From Deltaproteobacteria bacterium (GTDB taxonomy: Bacteria; Myxococcota_A; Polyangia; Polyangiales; Ga0077539): DNA of 16,622 nucleotides. A model generated the notes under the pieces. It made no database searches and was not told the origin of the DNA. It saw nothing but the letters and a program-made list of their open reading frames with translations. A program made the translations under genes and the position numbers. The DNA lies in NCBI GenBank assembly GCA_947494865.1, contig CANMAT010000011.1, forward strand, positions 1-16,622, in the 5' to 3' direction. Shown piece after piece: positions 14,884 through 16,622 of this stretch. The stretch's first letter is position 1. Each line of letters starts with the position of its first letter.

Positions 14884-16098
14884 CTACTCGGGCAGGCCGA
14901 GCACGCGCCGCGCGATGATGTTGAGCTGGATCTCCGAGCTGCCGCCCTCGATGGAGTTGGCCCGCGAGCGCAGCCACGCGCGCGTCGAGGCGAGCTCGTC
15001 GGCGGAGAACTCCGAGCCCTCGACGCCGACGCCGCGGAAGCCCTCGATCTCGACGATGAGCTCGAGGCGGCGCTTGTTGAGCTCGGTGCCGTAGAGCTTG
15101 AACATCGAGGTCTCGGCGCCCGGCGGGCGGCCCGAGCGCGCGCCCTCGGCCGAGCGTCGGAGCGTGAGCGAGTTGCAGAGCGAGTCCATGCTGGCCTGCG
15201 CGATGCGGTCGCGCAGCACCGGGTCGGCGAGCGCGCCGTCGACGGTGCCCAGGTAGCGCTTCGCGATCGACTCGAGCGACTCGTCTTCGCCGAAGGCCGC
15301 GTCGCGCATGCGCGAGATGAGGGCGCGCTCGTGCTCGAGGAGCGCCTTGGCGACCGCCCAGCCGCCGTTGACCCTCCCCACGAGCTGCGCGGCGGGCACC
15401 CGCACGCCGTCGAAGAAGGCCTCGCAGAACGGCGACGCGCCGCTGATGAGCCGAATGGGCCGCGTGCTCACGCCCGGCGAGCGCATGTCGATGAGGAGAA
15501 AGCTGATGCCCTCGTGCTTGGGCGCCGCGGGGTCGGTGCGCACCAGGCAGAACATCCAGTCGGCCTTGTCGGCGTGCGACGTCCACACCTTCTGGCCGTC
15601 GACCACGTACGCGTCGCCGTCGAGCACCGCGCGCGTCTGCAGACTCGCGAGGTCCGAGCCCGCCGCGGGCTCGCTGTAGCCCTGGCACCACCGCAGCTCG
15701 CCCCGCGCCGTGGGCGGCAAGAAGGCCAGTTTCTGCGCCTCGGTGCCGTACTGCAAGAGCACCGGGCCGAGCATCCACACGCCGAAGCTCTTGAGCGCGG
15801 CGCGGCACCCGAGGCTGCGCAGCTCCTCGTCGAGCACGCGCGCCTGCTCCGCCGTGAGGCCCGCGCCGCCGTACTCCCGCGGCCACGTGGGGGCGGTGAA
15901 CCCGCGCGCGCCCATGCGCTCGAGCCACACGCGCGCGTCGTCGCTGGGGAACACCGCCGCGCGGCCGCCCCACACGTCGTCGTCGGCCGAGCGCGCCGGG
16001 GTGCGCATCGCCGCGGGGCAGTTGGCTTCGAGCCACGCACGCGTTGCGGCGCGAAAGCCCTCGAGGTCGTCACCGCTCAACAGCTCCACCCCTCGCAC
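14884..16098 (-). CDS. Acyl-CoA dehydrogenase, likely catalytic chain of a heteromeric pair
   Basis: A 404-residue acyl-CoA dehydrogenase. Blocks are TWPREYGGAGLTAEQARVL, WCQGYSEPAAGSDLASLQTR, VDGQKVWTSHADKADW, ALLEHERALISR and the C-terminal RANSIEGGSSEIQLNIIARRVLGLPE. Unlike the FadE30-like enzyme, it keeps a Glu at the canonical YEG-equivalent place (IEGGS), so it is probably the catalytic chain, with the following gene as partner. That two-gene arrangement is the steroid-type alpha2beta2 pattern. The start is uncertain: GTG 16098 is used here, while GTG 16089 and TTG 16083 are alternatives and none has a well-spaced Shine-Dalgarno sequence. It is divergent from the TetR regulator across operator 5. 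Confidence 0.88.
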   Translation of the reverse strand: MRGVELLSGDDLEGFRAATRAWLEANCPAAMRTPARSADDDVWGGRAAVFPSDDARVWLERMGARGFTAPTWPREYGGAGLTAEQARVLDEELRSLGCRAALKSFGVWMLGPVLLQYGTEAQKLAFLPPTARGELRWCQGYSEPAAGSDLASLQTRAVLDGDAYVVDGQKVWTSHADKADWMFCLVRTDPAAPKHEGISFLLIDMRSPGVSTRPIRLISGASPFCEAFFDGVRVPAAQLVGRVNGGWAVAKALLEHERALISRMRDAAFGEDESLESIAKRYLGTVDGALADPVLRDRIAQASMDSLCNSLTLRRSAEGARSGRPPGAETSMFKLYGTELNKRRLELIVEIEGFRGVGVEGSEFSADELASTRAWLRSRANSIEGGSSEIQLNIIARRVLGLPE

Positions 16099-16164
16099 TT
16101 CAACACGCTTTCGCCCGGCACAGCAAGCAGCGCCGGAGGCGCCGTGCGCGCTTGACGAAAAAAG

Positions 16165-16178
16165 TGAAACATGTTTCG
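16165..16178. promoter_or_regulatory. KstR-like operator 5, autoregulatory site of the TetR gene
   Basis: TGAAACATGTTTCG contains the perfect 12-bp palindrome GAAACATGTTTC and misses TnnAACnnGTTnnA only at the last base. It ends 9 nt before the regulator's ATG and lies 67 bp from the divergent dehydrogenase start. TTGACG at 16152-16157 is a good -35. With 17-nt spacing the -10 would be TTCGAT (16175-16180), weak, which puts the operator inside the promoter spacer as expected for a repressor. The 89-bp gap holds nothing else recognisable. Confidence 0.8.
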
Positions 16179-16187
16179 ATTTTAGCG

Positions 16188-16622
16188 ATGAAAGACCGGC
16201 GAGACAAGATCCTCGATGAGGCGATCGCGCTCGCGGAGGCAGGCGGATTCGACAACGTCCGCCAGCGCGACGTGGCGACGAACGCGGGCGTCTCCCTGGG
16301 CACCCTCTACAAGCGATTTCGGAGCAAGGAAGACATCCTCGTGGCGGCGCTCGAGCGCGAGACCGAGGAGCTCGAGCGGCGGATGGAGCTGCACCCGGCG
16401 CCGGGCCGAACGCCCCTCGAGCGCATCGAGGCCTTCTTCGAGATTGTGACGAAGGGCCTCTGCCGCAAGCCGAAGTACGCGCGCGCCATCCTCCGCTCGG
16501 TGGTGTCGGGCGAGGCGGGCGTGGCCCAGAAGGTGGCCTCCTACCAGGGGCGCATCTCGGGGCTCATCATCGCGGCGATCCGCGGCGTCGGTCGGCTCGG
16601 GTTCAACGAGGCCACCACGTCG
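16188..16622 (+). CDS. TetR-family repressor, KstR-like (C-terminus cut by window edge)
   Basis: The first 145 residues of a TetR regulator; the ligand-binding C-terminus lies outside the window. The N-terminal DNA-binding domain is RRDKILDEAIALAEAGGFDN, VRQRDVATNAGVSLGTLYKRF and SKEDILVAALERE (4-58), with the helix-turn-helix at about 25-44. From memory KstR (Rv3574) has RRKRILDATMAIASKGGYE, VQMRAVADRADVAVGTLYRYF and SKVHLLVSALGRE, a close match including the recognition helix region. The gene is divergent from an acyl-CoA dehydrogenase pair, and a copy of the KstR-type palindrome lies just before its ATG, so autorepression is likely. No Shine-Dalgarno sequence precedes the start, so a very short leader is possible. 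In mycobacteria KstR is released by a steroid-CoA ligand; the ligand here is unknown. TetR regulators of other CoA-ester pathways are the main alternative. Confidence 0.85.
   Translation, partial: MKDRRDKILDEAIALAEAGGFDNVRQRDVATNAGVSLGTLYKRFRSKEDILVAALERETEELERRMELHPAPGRTPLERIEAFFEIVTKGLCRKPKYARAILRSVVSGEAGVAQKVASYQGRISGLIIAAIRGVGRLGFNEATTS

Noticed and set aside
1..16622. CRISPR arrays, IS elements, tRNA or rRNA genes, integrase or phage genes
   Set aside because: None seen. There are no direct repeat arrays and no transposase motifs; coding is continuous and compositionally even, so no recent insertion is evident.

Overview
This is a very GC-rich (by eye around 70% or more), densely packed 16.6 kb segment. 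Sixteen genes fill almost all of it, in transcription units joined by 4-bp ATGA/GTGA stop-start overlaps. The composition, the unfused F420 genes and the sterol-related content suggest a GC-rich soil or marine bacterium. A myxobacterium-like lineage (Myxococcota) is my best guess, held weakly; no rRNA or other marker is present to settle it.

Layout, left to right. (1) Minus-strand operon 3241->1: an acyl-CoA dehydrogenase resembling mycobacterial FadE30/IpdE1, an IpdF-like SDR, a second SDR, and the N-terminal part of an ERG4/ERG24-family sterol reductase that runs off the left edge. (2) Divergent plus-strand unit 3325->6570: a second, FadE-like acyl-CoA dehydrogenase, a zinc alcohol dehydrogenase, and an F420-dependent LLM-class oxidoreductase of the Rv3520c type. 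(3) Minus-strand F420:NADP oxidoreductase (npdG/fno, 7248->6595), divergent from plus-strand cofE-cofD-cofC (7348->9832). (4) Minus-strand aldehyde dehydrogenase-cofG-cofH (13600->9680). (5) Minus-strand heteromeric acyl-CoA dehydrogenase pair (16098->13728). (6) A plus-strand TetR regulator resembling KstR (16188->), truncated at the right edge.

The unifying signal is a palindromic operator, TGAAACATGTTTCA or a close variant, found five times: 3280-3293, 5508-5521, 7312-7325, 13698-13711 and 16165-16178. Each copy lies directly upstream of a transcription unit or between a divergent pair, so every unit in the window has one. All fit the published KstR consensus TnnAACnnGTTnnA, three exactly and two with one end-base mismatch. 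The encoded regulator resembles KstR in its helix-turn-helix region, and one copy lies just before its own start codon.

Proposed reading (inference): this is a KstR-like regulon for uptake-derived sterol or steroid breakdown. It carries ring-degradation enzymes (IpdE1/IpdF-like), further acyl-CoA dehydrogenases, alcohol and aldehyde dehydrogenases and a sterol double-bond reductase. It also carries cofC, cofD, cofE, cofG and cofH for coenzyme F420, the enzyme that exchanges hydride between F420 and NADP, and an F420-dependent oxidoreductase that could use the cofactor. Co-regulated F420 synthesis inside a steroid-catabolic regulon is the most interesting feature. Homology statements rest on recalled family sequences and motifs, not on a database search.
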